Assembly: GCA_934255485.1 (NCBI GenBank)
Contig: CAKQOG010000032.1
Span: forward strand, 1 to 26,571
DNA length: 26,571 bases
Origin: an uncultured Prevotellamassilia sp.
GTDB lineage: Bacteria; Bacteroidota; Bacteroidia; Bacteroidales; Bacteroidaceae
Reading direction: 5' to 3'
How positions within the stretch are numbered: position 1 is the stretch's first letter; each line of letters begins with the position of its first letter. Of this stretch, positions 16,221-25,198 are shown one piece after another. Made by a program: the position numbers and the translations under genes. Under the pieces are notes generated by a model, which saw only the letters and a program-made list of their open reading frames with translations, had not been told where the DNA came from and searched no databases.

Positions 16221-17381
16221 TTAGCAGAGTTTACGAGAGCCATCACCGATAACTACATCGATAACGATAGGCTCTTTTCCAAACTTCTCTTTGTAAGCCT
16301 TCTTAGCAGTTTCGATAAAGTTGTCGTAGAGTTCGTCTGTTACCAAGTTGATGGTGCAGCCACCAAAGCCACCACCCATGATACGAGAACCTGTAACACC
16401 GCAACTACGAGCTACATCGTTCAAGAAATCGAGTTCTTGGCAAGATACTTCGTACTCTTTGCTCAAACCATAGTGAGTTTCATACATCTTCTTACCAACT
16501 TCTTCGTAATCGCCTTCTTCGAGTGCTACGCATACCTCAAGCACACGATACTTCTCACCGATTACATACTTTGCACGGAGTGCATCCTCTTCGCTTACTT
16601 CAGGACGTACCTCATCGAGCATGTCGTAAGTGGCATCACGAAGTGTATCAACCTCTGGCCAATGCTTCTTCATAGCAGCAACAACGTTCTCGCAGCTCTT
16701 ACGACGGTCGTTGTAAGCTGAAGATGCCAAGCTATGCTTAACTTGTGAGTTAAGGAGAACAAGTTTGTAACCCTTAGGATTGAATGGGAAGTACTTGAAC
16801 TCTAATGAACGGCAATCCAAACGCATTAAGCTACCAGCCTTACCAAATACAGATGCAAATTGGTCCATAATACCGCAGTTGCAACCAATGTAATTGTGCT
16901 CTGTAGCTTGGCCCACTTTAGCAAGTGTAAATTTGTCAATTCTGTTATCTGCAAAGAGATCATTCAATGCAAAAGCATAAGTGCTTTCGAGTGCTGCAGA
17001 TGATGACATACCAGCACCAAGGGGTACATCGCCTGCAAATGCAGTGTTGAAACCTTCAACAGGCACACCGAGCTTCATCATTTCACGACATACGCCAAAG
17101 ATGAAACGGAAGTGAGTAGCAGAAGGACCCTTTTCATCGTCAAGACTAAATTCTACATAGTCTTTCAAGTCGATAGAGTATGCACGAACCTTGCGAGTGC
17201 CGTTGGGCTTAATCTCAGCAATAACACCTTGAGTTACTGCACCTGGGAATACGAAGCCACCATTATAGTCGGTGTGTTCACCAATCAAATTGATACGGCC
17301 TGGAGAGGCATATACTGAACCGGTTGTACCATCGAAATGTTCAACGAAACGACTTCTTACGTCTTCAACTGTTAATTTCAT
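16221..17381 (-). CDS. galK: Galactokinase
   Basis: 386 aa, the usual length. It makes galactose-1-phosphate from alpha-D-galactose and ATP in the cytoplasm (Leloir pathway). The GHMP-kinase marks are all present: the galactokinase signature 'GRINLIGEHTDYNGGFVFP' (residues 28-46, with the transition-state Arg29 and substrate Glu/His/Asp), the ATP loop PLGAGMSSSAALE (about 120-132), catalytic Asp in GIMDQFASVFG (about 174), and the C-terminal GGGFGGCTINLV motif (about 333-344). It is the last gene of galM-permease-galK, 94 bases after the permease, and is followed by a terminator. Neither galT nor galE is in the window. Confidence 0.96.
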   Translation of the reverse strand: MKLTVEDVRSRFVEHFDGTTGSVYASPGRINLIGEHTDYNGGFVFPGAVTQGVIAEIKPNGTRKVRAYSIDLKDYVEFSLDDEKGPSATHFRFIFGVCREMMKLGVPVEGFNTAFAGDVPLGAGMSSSAALESTYAFALNDLFADNRIDKFTLAKVGQATEHNYIGCNCGIMDQFASVFGKAGSLMRLDCRSLEFKYFPFNPKGYKLVLLNSQVKHSLASSAYNDRRKSCENVVAAMKKHWPEVDTLRDATYDMLDEVRPEVSEEDALRAKYVIGEKYRVLEVCVALEEGDYEEVGKKMYETHYGLSKEYEVSCQELDFLNDVARSCGVTGSRIMGGGFGGCTINLVTDELYDNFIETAKKAYKEKFGKEPIVIDVVIGDGSRKLC

Positions 17382-17420
17382 GGGAGTAAGGATTTTATTA
17401 TTGTTAGATGATAAAATATA

Positions 17421-17459
17421 AGTGAAAGGTTCTGTCCTTTAAGGGACAAACCCTTCACT
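17421..17459 (-). promoter_or_regulatory. Intercistronic hairpin between permease and galK
   Basis: AGTGAAAGGTTCTGTCC and GGGACAAACCCTTCACT pair imperfectly around TTTAA in the 94-base gap. On the minus strand the stem is followed by TATATTTTATC, a poor T-tract, so it is more likely an mRNA-processing or partial-attenuation element than a strong terminator. Confidence 0.5.
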
Positions 17460-17475
17460 ATATGAAAGTTAATTA

Positions 17476-18741
17476 TTATTCTTCACGTTTTGATACGCGG
17501 CTACCAATCAGAGCATAGAAGAGAAGGTATGCAGCGCAGAATACGATAACCCAATATGAGGTCATATAGTCTGTAAGGTCAGCAACCCAACCTTGTATTG
17601 CTACCATTACAGCACAACCAAATACCATTGTCATAAAGATACCTGATGCAATTGCTGTGTATTTACCAAGACCTTCTACAGCCATATTGAAGATACCACC
17701 CCACATAACTGAAGTGCAAAGACCTACGAGCAAGAAAGCAAAGATGCCTACAGGTACACTCTCGGTTGATACAGTAACTGTTGCCCAGTCGATTGCAGGA
17801 ACACTTACTTGCATATCTTCGGGCGCATACATACCAAAGAGAACCAATACTAATGTTGCAATGCTTACAACTGTAATCTGCGTACGGCTACTAACAGAAC
17901 CGCCGATGGCACCACCGATAAAACGGCCCACCAACATCATCAACCAGTAAACAGCAACAATCAAACCTACTGTTGAGGCAGCCATGTTGCCACCTTGGTC
18001 TGAAGTAAGGAACTGTAAGATATAGGTAGGTACACCTACCTCGATACCCATATAAAGGAAGATACCGATAATACCCAATACAAAGTGACGATAGCTCAAC
18101 GCACCCTTGATGAGCGAAGTATCAACAGGAGCTTGTTCTGGTTCTTCGATTTTAGTGAATGAGATTACAATAAATGCAATTACAAAGATAGCCAAAGCAA
18201 TCATCAAAGCTGGAGTTGCATCAGAGATATGAGCTTTAGCAGCATCACCAATAAGTGCACCCATCAAGATATATACACATACTGCGGCTGATGAGTTGAA
18301 AACACCACCAATTTGGATAAGCTGATTACCTTTGTTACCACCGCCACCAAGAAGGTTAAGCATAGGGTTTACAACGCAGTTGAGGATACACATTGTAAAG
18401 CCACTGATAAAGGCACCAATAAGATATACTAAGAACGCATAATCTTTACCTACATGACCAGAAGCCCATTGTACAAGGATACCAACAATACCAATAAACA
18501 AGCCTAACAATGCAGTTTTCTTGTAACCAATCTTGGCAATAATCATACCTGCAGGTATACCCATTACAAGATATGCAATAAAGTTACCATAGTTACCAAT
18601 TTGCGCAAGTACATTGCTTGCACCAAAGTCATTCTTAACGATGATGGCCATTGGTGAGCACAAGTTAGTCACGAAGGCGATCATAGCAAAGAGGGCAATC
18701 ATAACGATGATAGCTCCCCATTGTTTCTTTTGATTACTCAT
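17476..18741 (-). CDS. FHS-family MFS sugar permease (galactose/glucose:H+ symporter type)
   Basis: 421 aa with twelve predicted hydrophobic helices, the usual MFS pattern. The first helix region (IIVMIALFAMIAFVTNLCSP), the IAKIGYKKTALLG loop between helices 2 and 3, and the segment CVVNPMLNLLGGGGNKGNQL (about 120-140) followed by GGVFNSSAA agree with the fucose/glucose-galactose permease branch (FucP/GluP). Proton-coupled uptake of galactose or glucose across the inner membrane is likely, because the gene lies between galM and galK in one operon (gaps 73 and 94 bases). Substrate assignment is by context. The start ATG at 18741 follows an A-rich leader. No unusual features are seen. Confidence 0.88.
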   Translation of the reverse strand: MSNQKKQWGAIIVMIALFAMIAFVTNLCSPMAIIVKNDFGASNVLAQIGNYGNFIAYLVMGIPAGMIIAKIGYKKTALLGLFIGIVGILVQWASGHVGKDYAFLVYLIGAFISGFTMCILNCVVNPMLNLLGGGGNKGNQLIQIGGVFNSSAAVCVYILMGALIGDAAKAHISDATPALMIALAIFVIAFIVISFTKIEEPEQAPVDTSLIKGALSYRHFVLGIIGIFLYMGIEVGVPTYILQFLTSDQGGNMAASTVGLIVAVYWLMMLVGRFIGGAIGGSVSSRTQITVVSIATLVLVLFGMYAPEDMQVSVPAIDWATVTVSTESVPVGIFAFLLVGLCTSVMWGGIFNMAVEGLGKYTAIASGIFMTMVFGCAVMVAIQGWVADLTDYMTSYWVIVFCAAYLLFYALIGSRVSKREE

Positions 18742-18814
18742 TTGTTTTTTTTAGAAAGATAATTTAATTATTTTGTTAGATGAATTGTTTTCGTACGTTA
18801 TAACGTCTGTTCTT

Positions 18815-19903
18815 TTAATCTTCAACGCCAAACTTATAAATAGTCTTTTGCGTATAAACCTGTCCTGGTTTCAATACTACAGGTGGGAAGTATGCGCGAT
18901 TAGGGCTATCGGGGAAGTGTTGAGCTTCAAAGCAAAGAGCTGAGTGTTTGCCAAAGGTAGCACCATGCTGACCTTTATAGCCATCTGCCCAGTTGTCTGA
19001 ATAGAATTGTACACCTGGTTCGGTTGTATATACCTCCATAGAACGTTTGCTCTTGGGTTCTACAATTTTAGCAGCAAAAGTTAGTTCGCCCGGTTCGTGT
19101 TTGTTCAGCACAAAGCAATGGTCATAACCTGCGCCATTTTTGATTTGTTCGTCAGAGAAATCGGTCAAGTGGTCGCCAACTGCATGGGGAGTTGTAAAAT
19201 CAAATGGAGTGCCCTTTACGCTGCGAATTTCGCCCGTAGGAATACTATTTTCATCGATTGGAATATAGAAATCGGCATTGATTTGACAGATAACATCCTC
19301 GCATGTAGGAGTTGGATTGCCGATACCTGATAGAGAAAAGAAGCCATGACTTGTCATGTTTACAATGGTCTTCTTGTTAGTTGTTCCCTTGTAGTCAATT
19401 TTCAACTCGTTGTCCTCAGAAAGAGAGTACATAACGGTCATTGATAGTTCACCTGGAAATCCTTCTTCGTAATAGGCTGATACATAACGAAGAACGAGTG
19501 TGTGATCGTTGATCTGTTCAGCGTCCCAAACACGTGCGTGAAAACCTGTAGGACCACCATGCAAGTGGTTAGGTCCGTTGTTGATAGCAAGGCTATACTG
19601 CTTGCCGTTGAGAGTGAATTTACCGTGACAAATACGATTGCCATAACGACCCACCAAAGTGCTTAAGAAGGGTTCTGGAGAGTTAATGCAATCATCAATG
19701 TTGTCGTGGCCTTGAATAACATTGGCATAGTTTCCGTCTTTATCGGGAACCATAATAGCTATAAGCGACCCGCCGTAATTTGTTATTGCCACTTCCATTC
19801 CGTTAGAATTGCGAAGATAGAAGAGATCTACCTCTTTACCTTGCACTGTCTTTTGGAAATCTTCTCTTTTAATTCCACATAGTGGCTTTGCTGTATTTTC
19901 CAT
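18815..19903 (-). CDS. galM: Aldose 1-epimerase (mutarotase)
   Basis: 362 aa, normal for the family. It interconverts alpha and beta anomers of galactose and glucose, feeding alpha-galactose to GalK. Visible family marks: TNYGGSLIAIMVPDKDG (about 37-53), GRYGNRI, the active-site His pair in 'NHLHGGPTGFHARVW' (about 112-126), NMTSHGFFSLSG (second His), and the catalytic Glu in LCFEAQHFPDSPNRAYFPP near the C-terminus. No signal peptide is seen, so it is cytoplasmic. It is the first gene of the galM-permease-galK operon. A candidate -7 box TATGTTTG (complement of 19974-19981) lies about 70 bases upstream, but a -33 box is not evident. Confidence 0.94.
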   Translation of the reverse strand: MENTAKPLCGIKREDFQKTVQGKEVDLFYLRNSNGMEVAITNYGGSLIAIMVPDKDGNYANVIQGHDNIDDCINSPEPFLSTLVGRYGNRICHGKFTLNGKQYSLAINNGPNHLHGGPTGFHARVWDAEQINDHTLVLRYVSAYYEEGFPGELSMTVMYSLSEDNELKIDYKGTTNKKTIVNMTSHGFFSLSGIGNPTPTCEDVICQINADFYIPIDENSIPTGEIRSVKGTPFDFTTPHAVGDHLTDFSDEQIKNGAGYDHCFVLNKHEPGELTFAAKIVEPKSKRSMEVYTTEPGVQFYSDNWADGYKGQHGATFGKHSALCFEAQHFPDSPNRAYFPPVVLKPGQVYTQKTIYKFGVED

Positions 19904-19973
19904 GATAATAAACGATTAATGTTGCTAAATGCTTTTTTTACCTTGCAAATTTGCCGAAAAGATTTGGATTGCC

Positions 19974-19981
19974 CAAACATA
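19974..19981 (-). promoter_or_regulatory. Candidate -7 box of the gal operon
   Basis: TATGTTTG on the minus strand matches TAnnTTTG and would give a leader of about 65 nt for galM. No good -33 TTTG is found at 19-21 nt, which may mean that an activator is needed, or that the box is chance. Confidence 0.35.
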
Positions 19982-20120
19982 ATACTAAAAATTTGTTACG
20001 TTTTTTGCATATTTAATTTACAATTTGCTATGCTTGATTTGAAAGATGTTGGATATTACGAGATTTACATCTTTTTGTATCGAAGAAATTTTTTTTGATT
20101 GCAAAAGGTTAGGATATAAA

Positions 20121-20157
20121 AAAGGGGACTAAAACACTTACATGCTTTAGTCCCTTT
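20121..20157 (-). terminator. Terminator after the dnaE-trxA-acidic protein group
   Basis: GGGACTAAA (20125-20133) pairs with TTTAGTCCC (20146-20154) around ACACTTACATGC, with further A:T pairs outside. Read on the minus strand the stem is followed by a T-run (complement of the A-run ending at 20123). It lies 17 bases past the stop of the acidic-protein gene. Confidence 0.8.
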
Positions 20158-20173
20158 CTTATTGTTTGAACAA

Positions 20174-20503
20174 TTAAATGTTGTTTTCGTCTTCGTAATC
20201 CATCTGTGCTTGAACCACAAATAGCAAGTCTTCGGGCGAAAATTCACCCATTTTTTCCTTCTTTGCTTTTTTGACAAGATAGTTAGCTATCTCCTCTTCG
20301 TCGAGTTCGATAAAGCCATCTTTGTCGGGAGTTGCATCAAGCACTCCACTCTCGGCATAATACTCTACAATGAGGTCTAAGAAGTAATACAACAAGTCGT
20401 CATCAAACTTGTCTTGCAGTTCTTGTGGAAGATGCGTTTTGATGTATGCCACGGTTGCAGCATCCTCTTGTGCGTCTTGCAAGAGTTCGTCGTCTAAACT
20501 CAT
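20174..20503 (-). CDS. Small acidic conserved hypothetical protein
   Basis: 109 aa, rich in Asp and Glu (for example MSLDDELLQDAQEDAATVAY and the C-terminal DYEDENN). The middle reads TPDKDGFIELDEEEIANYLV, an acidic stretch with a loose EF-hand-like look (D.D.F.ELDEEE) that is not a proven calcium site, and the preceding helix is FDDDLLYYFLDLIVEYYAES. It is predicted to be soluble and helical, with no signal peptide. It starts 25 bases after trxA on the same strand and ends at a terminator, so it is co-transcribed with trxA. I know of similar proteins next to trxA/dnaE in Bacteroidales, but no function. Confidence 0.8.
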   Translation of the reverse strand: MSLDDELLQDAQEDAATVAYIKTHLPQELQDKFDDDLLYYFLDLIVEYYAESGVLDATPDKDGFIELDEEEIANYLVKKAKKEKMGEFSPEDLLFVVQAQMDYEDENNI

Positions 20504-20528
20504 ATTACAGTTTTTTGGAGTTTAAGTA

Positions 20529-20846
20529 TTACTTTAACAAAGCTTCTACTTTTTCAGTAAACTCAGACTTTTTACCAGCACCAACGTGCTTATCTACCAC
20601 CTCACCATTCTTAATAAAAAGAACTGTTGGTACGTTGCGAATACCGAACTTTGCAGTAAGTTCTTCGTTATCATCTACATCGCATTTACCGACGTTTACG
20701 CGTCCAGCATACTCGTCAGCAAGTTCAGAGATGTAAGGTGCAATCTTTTTGCAAGGGCCACACCATGTTGCTGAGAAGTCAAGAACTACAGGGAGTCCTT
20801 CTGCAATGATTTCGTCGTAGTTAGCGTCTGTTATAATCTTTTCCAT
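20529..20846 (-). CDS. trxA: Thioredoxin
   Basis: 105 aa from the ATG at 20846 (MEKIITDANYDEIIAEGLPV); an in-frame TTG two codons before it is not needed. The active site WCGPCKKIAP is intact, and the cis-proline stretch IRNVPTVLFIKNGEVVDKHVGA is in the usual place. It lies in the cytoplasm and reduces protein disulfides, recharged by thioredoxin reductase, which is not in the window. It lies 177 bases after dnaE and has its own promoter (20936-20967), so it need not depend on dnaE transcription. The acidic-protein gene follows after 25 bases. Confidence 0.95.
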   Translation of the reverse strand: MEKIITDANYDEIIAEGLPVVLDFSATWCGPCKKIAPYISELADEYAGRVNVGKCDVDDNEELTAKFGIRNVPTVLFIKNGEVVDKHVGAGKKSEFTEKVEALLK

Positions 20847-20935
20847 TGTCAATTTATAATTTTAAGAGTAAATATTCAAAAGTAATTAAAGATAAAGATT
20901 GATTAATTGGGTTACTACAATCCATATATCTTTTG

Positions 20936-20967
20936 CAAAGATAGTATTTGTGCTTGAATATTGCAAA
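20936..20967 (-). promoter_or_regulatory. Promoter of trxA
   Basis: On the minus strand: TTTG (complement of 20964-20967), 20 nt, TATCTTTG (complement of 20936-20943). This is a full match to the Bacteroidetes consensus, with a leader of about 83 nt. It is the best promoter match in the window. Confidence 0.75.
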
Positions 20968-21023
20968 TGGCATATATTGCAGAAAACTATATTTGCATTT
21001 AAGTAATGAATGATATAATTAGT

Positions 21024-24000
21024 TTAATTAATCTGATATTCAAGTTCATTACTATCTAAAAAGCCTACAAGTTCACTATCAACAGAGAGACGAACACTCT
21101 TGCTTTGCAACATTACTTGCATTTGTTTCTCTTTGTCGAAGATGTTAAAATAGACCTCAGTTGGTCCGCTTGTTTGCTTCATAATAGAGCTTAGTTCCAT
21201 GATAGTAGATTGCGACAACTTGTCTAATGGAACCTTAATGGTGAGCGACTTTATTTTTTTATCCTTCACATCGGCAAGAAACTCAATTCTGCCAATTTTT
21301 AGTTCATACTCATTTTGTCGCCACTGCTTTTCTTCAACTCTTGCCGTGATAAACAAGCTGTTGCCTATTTGAAAGTAGCCACTATGTTTTGCCCATTCGT
21401 CGCCAAAGAGGGCTATCTCACCTACTCCACTATAATCCTCCATCTTTACAATGCCGTACGGTTTGCCCGTTCGGGTTTGTCCCATGCGCAAGTCGGTAAC
21501 TATGCCACCGATTGTCACATCTTGATTGGCAAAGGCGGTGATATTTTCCAACTGATCCATGTGCATATTGCAAACGTTGTTTACAATAATTTTGTAAGAA
21601 TCAAGCGGATGTCCTGATATGTAGATACCTATCAAATCGCGTTCACGATTTAAGCGTTCAAGGTCGCTCCATCGCTGAACATCCTTGGGCGGTTCGGGTT
21701 TCGCAATCTCAATAGACTCCGTAGGACCAAAGAGCGACATAGTGTTTTGTGCTTGGTCAAGTTGGTACTGGTTGCCATACCTTACAAGCGCATCTAAGAA
21801 TGTCTCATGGTTCTCTTTAGGAGTAACAAACTGCTCACGGGTGATGGTACCAAAGCCATCGAATGCCCCCGAAAGAGCTAAACTCTCTAACGACTTTTTG
21901 TTGCATGCCGAAAGATTAACACGCTCTACCAAGTCGAAAACCGATGTAAATGGACCATTGGCTTCGCGCTCTTTTAGGATTTCCATCACCGCAGCTTCGC
22001 CCACTCCCTTAACGGCTCCCATACCAAAACGAATGTCGCCACTATGATTAACGCTAAACTTTAAGTAACTCTCGTTAATGTCTGGTCCTAAGGTCTTTAT
22101 GCCCATTGATTTACACTCATCCATGAGCTTAGACACGGTGCCTATATCCGCCAAACTACGGCTCATCACACCTGCCATATACTGCGATGGGTAGTTAGCT
22201 TTTAGGTATGCCGTTTGATAAGCAACCCAAGAGTAACAGGTGGCATGGCTCTTGTTGAAGGCGTAAGAGGCAAATGCACGCCAGTCGTTCCATATCTTTT
22301 CGAGCGTTTTGGGGTCGTAGCCGTTTTTCTTACCACCTTCGATAAACTTGGGGTACATGTGGTTAAGCTTTTCGATAAGCTTCTTACCCATGGCCTTACG
22401 CAAGGCATCGCTCTCACCGCGCGTAAAGTTGGCAATCTCGCGCGAGAGGAGCATCACTTGCTCTTGATAGACAGTTATGCCATACGTATCCTTCAAGTAT
22501 TTCTCCATGCAAGGCAAGTCGTAAGTGATAGGCTCGTCGCCATGCTTACGTGCAATAAACGAGGGGATATACTGCATAGGTCCCGGACGGTAGAGCGCAT
22601 TCATGGCTATCAAATCCTCAAAGGTTGAAGGCTGCAACTCACGTAGATACTTCTGCATACCCGTAGACTCAAACTGGAACGTACCAATTGTGCGTCCGTC
22701 GCAATAGAGCTGATAAGTGGCAGGATCGTCGATAGGCACCTCGTCAATATTTAATTCCACACCGAGCGACATGCGTATATTCTCGAGTGTTTCTTTAATG
22801 ATAGACAAGGTTTTAAGTCCCAAAAAGTCCATCTTAATGAGGCCCGTTTCTTCAATAACACGTCCCTCATATTGCGTGCAGTGCAACTCCTCACCCGTCT
22901 CTTTATCCTTCGCTGTAGAAACAGGAACCCAATCGGAGATGTTATCTCTGCAAATGATAAAACCACAAGCATGCACACCCGTGTTGCGAATGTTGCCCTC
23001 AAGCATTTTGGCATATCGAATGGTATCGCGCAAGAGTGGATCGCTCGATGTTTCGGCCTCGCGCAACTCTGGTATGGCAGCAATAGCATTGGGCAAATTC
23101 ATTTTGGGCACCTTTCCGTCGGGACCTTCAGGCAGTTTATCAGGAATGAGTTTGCACAAGTTGTTAGAGATAGAGAGTGGCAGTTTCTGCACACGCGCCA
23201 CATCCTTGATAGCCAATTTTGTGGCCATCGTACCATAAGTAATGATATGTGCCACATTGTCTGCTCCATATTTTTGCGTAACCCAATTCAGAACGCGTCC
23301 GCGTCCGTCATCGTCGAAATCTACATCAATATCAGGCAATGAAATACGGTCGGGATTAAGAAAACGCTCAAATAGCAAGTCGTACTTGATAGGGTCAATC
23401 TGCGTGATGCCCAAGCAATATGCCACCGCACTACCCGCTGCCGACCCACGTCCGGGGCCAACGCTCACGCCCAATTCCTCACGAGCCGCACGGATGTAGT
23501 CTTGCACAATCAAGAAGTAGCCAGGGAAACCCATCGTCTTCATAATGTGCAACTCAAACTTTATGCGCTCAGCCGTTTCGTCGTCAAGAGGGTCGCCATA
23601 TCGCTTTTTGGCACCTTGGTAAGCCAGTTTAGCAAGATAGTCAGCTTCGAGTTTGATACGATAAAGTTTGTCGTATCCACCCAATTTCTTTATCTTTTTT
23701 AGTCCATCCTCTTCGCTCATCACCACATTACCATTTTCGTCGCGTGTAAACTCATCAAAGAGGTCTTTCTCTGTATACTTTTGGCGATATTCGTCTTCAG
23801 TACCAAACGTTTCGGGTATGGCAAAGTTTGGCATAATAGGTGCATGGTCGATAGAATAAGTTTCTACTTTGTCGCATATTTCGCAAGTAGTAGCCAATGC
23901 TTCGGGCAAATCGGCAAACACGCTATTCATTTCTGCACGCGTTTTAAACCACTCTTGTTTGGTGTAGAGCATACGATTAGGGTCGCTTAGGTCGCGTCCT

Positions 24001-24887
24001 GTTGACAAACAAATCAAGCGGTCGTGTGCTTCAGCATTCTCTTCATCAACAAAGTGGCTATCGTTGGTGCAAATGTATTTAATATCATACTTTTTTGCAA
24101 TTCGCAGCAACTCCTCGTTTACTTTTACTTGTAAAGGGTATGTCTCTCTGTTAGCTCTAACAGAGGGATCTTTTACTTCGTGACGTTGCAGTTCAAGATA
24201 ATAATCATCGCCAAACACGCCCTTAAACCATTTAACGGTTTCCTCGGCATCCTCAATTCTGCCTTGCAAAATCTTTTGTGGCACTTCGCCACCAAGACAA
24301 GCCGAACATACAATCAGGTCTTCATGAAAGCGTTCGAGGTCTTTGTGGTCTGTACGCGGACGCATATAAAAACCATCTACCCATGAGCGCGATACCAATT
24401 TGATTAAGTTGTGATAGCCATGCTCGTTTTTAGCCAACACTATTAAGTGCCAACCAGACTGGTCTACCTTCTCTTGTTTAATAGACTTGTCACCTCTACG
24501 TGCCACATACATTTCACAACCAAATATGGGCTTAAAGTTGGCAATTCGCTGTTGATTTTCTATAGCTTTTTCGCACTCCTCTACAAGTTGCTCATGAGTT
24601 TTACCTTCATCAGGATTTTTGCCATCCTTATCTAATTTAGGCTGATAGGTTCCATCGTTGAGCGCTGAGAGTTTTGCCTCTAAATCCTTTAGAGCTCCTT
24701 TGGCCTTGCCTATTACCTTGTTTGAATAGTTGTAAAATTCCTTTATACCCATCATGTTACCATGATCTGTCATGGCCATGCCGCGCATACCATCTTTTAT
24801 GGCTTTATCTACCAACTTTGGTACTGCTGCTTGTCCGTCAAGAACAGAATACTGCGTGTGAACATGTAAGTGAACAAAATCTTGCAT
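21024..24887 (-). CDS. dnaE: DNA polymerase III alpha subunit
   Basis: 1287 aa, the replicative polymerase. The N-terminal PHP domain starts 'FVHLHVHTQYSVLDG' with metal-type His residues, then MTDHGNM and FGCEMYVA. Between those two lies a charged, helix-like insertion (about residues 57-120, rich in Lys, Asp and Glu) that makes the protein longer than the 1160-aa E. coli form. The catalytic Asp pair is in LPDIDVDFDDDGRGR (about 516) and the third is in IKMDFLGLKTL (about 687). VGPGRGSAAGS, ALYRPGPMQYIP and the helix-hairpin-helix region (VFDLVERVNLSACNKKSLE) follow. An OB fold (VTIGGIVTDLRMGQTRTGKP, about 1120) and a C-terminal tau-binding-like region close it. No exonuclease domain is seen. 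The gene is the first of the minus-strand group with trxA; I found no clear promoter upstream of it. Confidence 0.96.
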   Translation of the reverse strand: MQDFVHLHVHTQYSVLDGQAAVPKLVDKAIKDGMRGMAMTDHGNMMGIKEFYNYSNKVIGKAKGALKDLEAKLSALNDGTYQPKLDKDGKNPDEGKTHEQLVEECEKAIENQQRIANFKPIFGCEMYVARRGDKSIKQEKVDQSGWHLIVLAKNEHGYHNLIKLVSRSWVDGFYMRPRTDHKDLERFHEDLIVCSACLGGEVPQKILQGRIEDAEETVKWFKGVFGDDYYLELQRHEVKDPSVRANRETYPLQVKVNEELLRIAKKYDIKYICTNDSHFVDEENAEAHDRLICLSTGRDLSDPNRMLYTKQEWFKTRAEMNSVFADLPEALATTCEICDKVETYSIDHAPIMPNFAIPETFGTEDEYRQKYTEKDLFDEFTRDENGNVVMSEEDGLKKIKKLGGYDKLYRIKLEADYLAKLAYQGAKKRYGDPLDDETAERIKFELHIMKTMGFPGYFLIVQDYIRAAREELGVSVGPGRGSAAGSAVAYCLGITQIDPIKYDLLFERFLNPDRISLPDIDVDFDDDGRGRVLNWVTQKYGADNVAHIITYGTMATKLAIKDVARVQKLPLSISNNLCKLIPDKLPEGPDGKVPKMNLPNAIAAIPELREAETSSDPLLRDTIRYAKMLEGNIRNTGVHACGFIICRDNISDWVPVSTAKDKETGEELHCTQYEGRVIEETGLIKMDFLGLKTLSIIKETLENIRMSLGVELNIDEVPIDDPATYQLYCDGRTIGTFQFESTGMQKYLRELQPSTFEDLIAMNALYRPGPMQYIPSFIARKHGDEPITYDLPCMEKYLKDTYGITVYQEQVMLLSREIANFTRGESDALRKAMGKKLIEKLNHMYPKFIEGGKKNGYDPKTLEKIWNDWRAFASYAFNKSHATCYSWVAYQTAYLKANYPSQYMAGVMSRSLADIGTVSKLMDECKSMGIKTLGPDINESYLKFSVNHSGDIRFGMGAVKGVGEAAVMEILKEREANGPFTSVFDLVERVNLSACNKKSLESLALSGAFDGFGTITREQFVTPKENHETFLDALVRYGNQYQLDQAQNTMSLFGPTESIEIAKPEPPKDVQRWSDLERLNRERDLIGIYISGHPLDSYKIIVNNVCNMHMDQLENITAFANQDVTIGGIVTDLRMGQTRTGKPYGIVKMEDYSGVGEIALFGDEWAKHSGYFQIGNSLFITARVEEKQWRQNEYELKIGRIEFLADVKDKKIKSLTIKVPLDKLSQSTIMELSSIMKQTSGPTEVYFNIFDKEKQMQVMLQSKSVRLSVDSELVGFLDSNELEYQIN

Positions 24888-24986
24888 AAGAGTATATAAT
24901 GTCTATGTTGCATGGCCTACATCCTTTGCTTTGCGCCAAAGGGTTATCTATAGCCACATGCGTTAAGTAGGTTATTATGAGGGTAT

Positions 24987-25017
24987 AGCTGCAATGAGCA
25001 AGGATGCTCTTGTAGCT
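24987..25017. repeat. Hairpin sharing a word with the tandem array
   Basis: AGCTGCAATGAGCA and TGCTCTTGTAGCT pair with one mismatch and one bulge around AGGA. The part GCAATGAGC (24991-24999) is the exact reverse complement of the first nine bases of tandem unit 1 (25082-25090), which ties it to the element to its right. Confidence 0.55.
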
Positions 25018-25030
25018 TATGTGTAGCATG

Positions 25031-25198
25031 ATAGTTGCGCAACAAATGTGCTAAAGTTAGCTTAGCAACGTATTATAGTTGGCTCATTGCGGTCGGAGTG
25101 AATGCTCATTGCGGTCGGAGTGAGTGTTCATTGCGGTCGGAATGAATGCTCATTTCGAACGGAATGAGCCAACTATAATACGTTTATTGAGCAACTAT
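25031..25198. repeat. Nested inverted-repeat element (MITE-like)
   Basis: The outer arms ATAGTTGCGCAACAAA (25031-25046) and TTTATTGAGCAACTAT (25183-25198) match at 14 of 16 positions. The inner arms, 21 bp and perfect, are at 25068-25088 (ACGTATTATAGTTGGCTCAT and one more T) and 25163-25183. Between the inner arms lie four tandem 22-bp units. The symmetry makes a long cruciform or RNA stem possible. It carries no transposase and the flanks show no clear target duplication. Confidence 0.75.
25082..25169. repeat. Four tandem 22-bp units
   Basis: The units start at 25082, 25104, 25126 and 25148. The common form is GCTCATTGCGGTCGGAGTGA plus two bases; units 1 and 2 differ at one base, unit 3 at a few, and unit 4 (GCTCATTTCGAACGGAATGA, then GC) is the most diverged and nearly self-palindromic. 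The units touch without spacers, so this is not a CRISPR array. Confidence 0.85.

Noticed and set aside
20065..20277. 70-codon minus-strand frame around the terminator after the acidic-protein gene
   Set aside because: It overlaps the acidic-protein gene in another frame and crosses the terminator hairpin.
22717..23342. Overlapping plus-strand frames of 156-173 codons inside dnaE
   Set aside because: They are antisense to conserved polymerase motifs and show no protein-like features.
25082..25169. CRISPR array
   Set aside because: Units touch each other without spacers and no cas genes are present.
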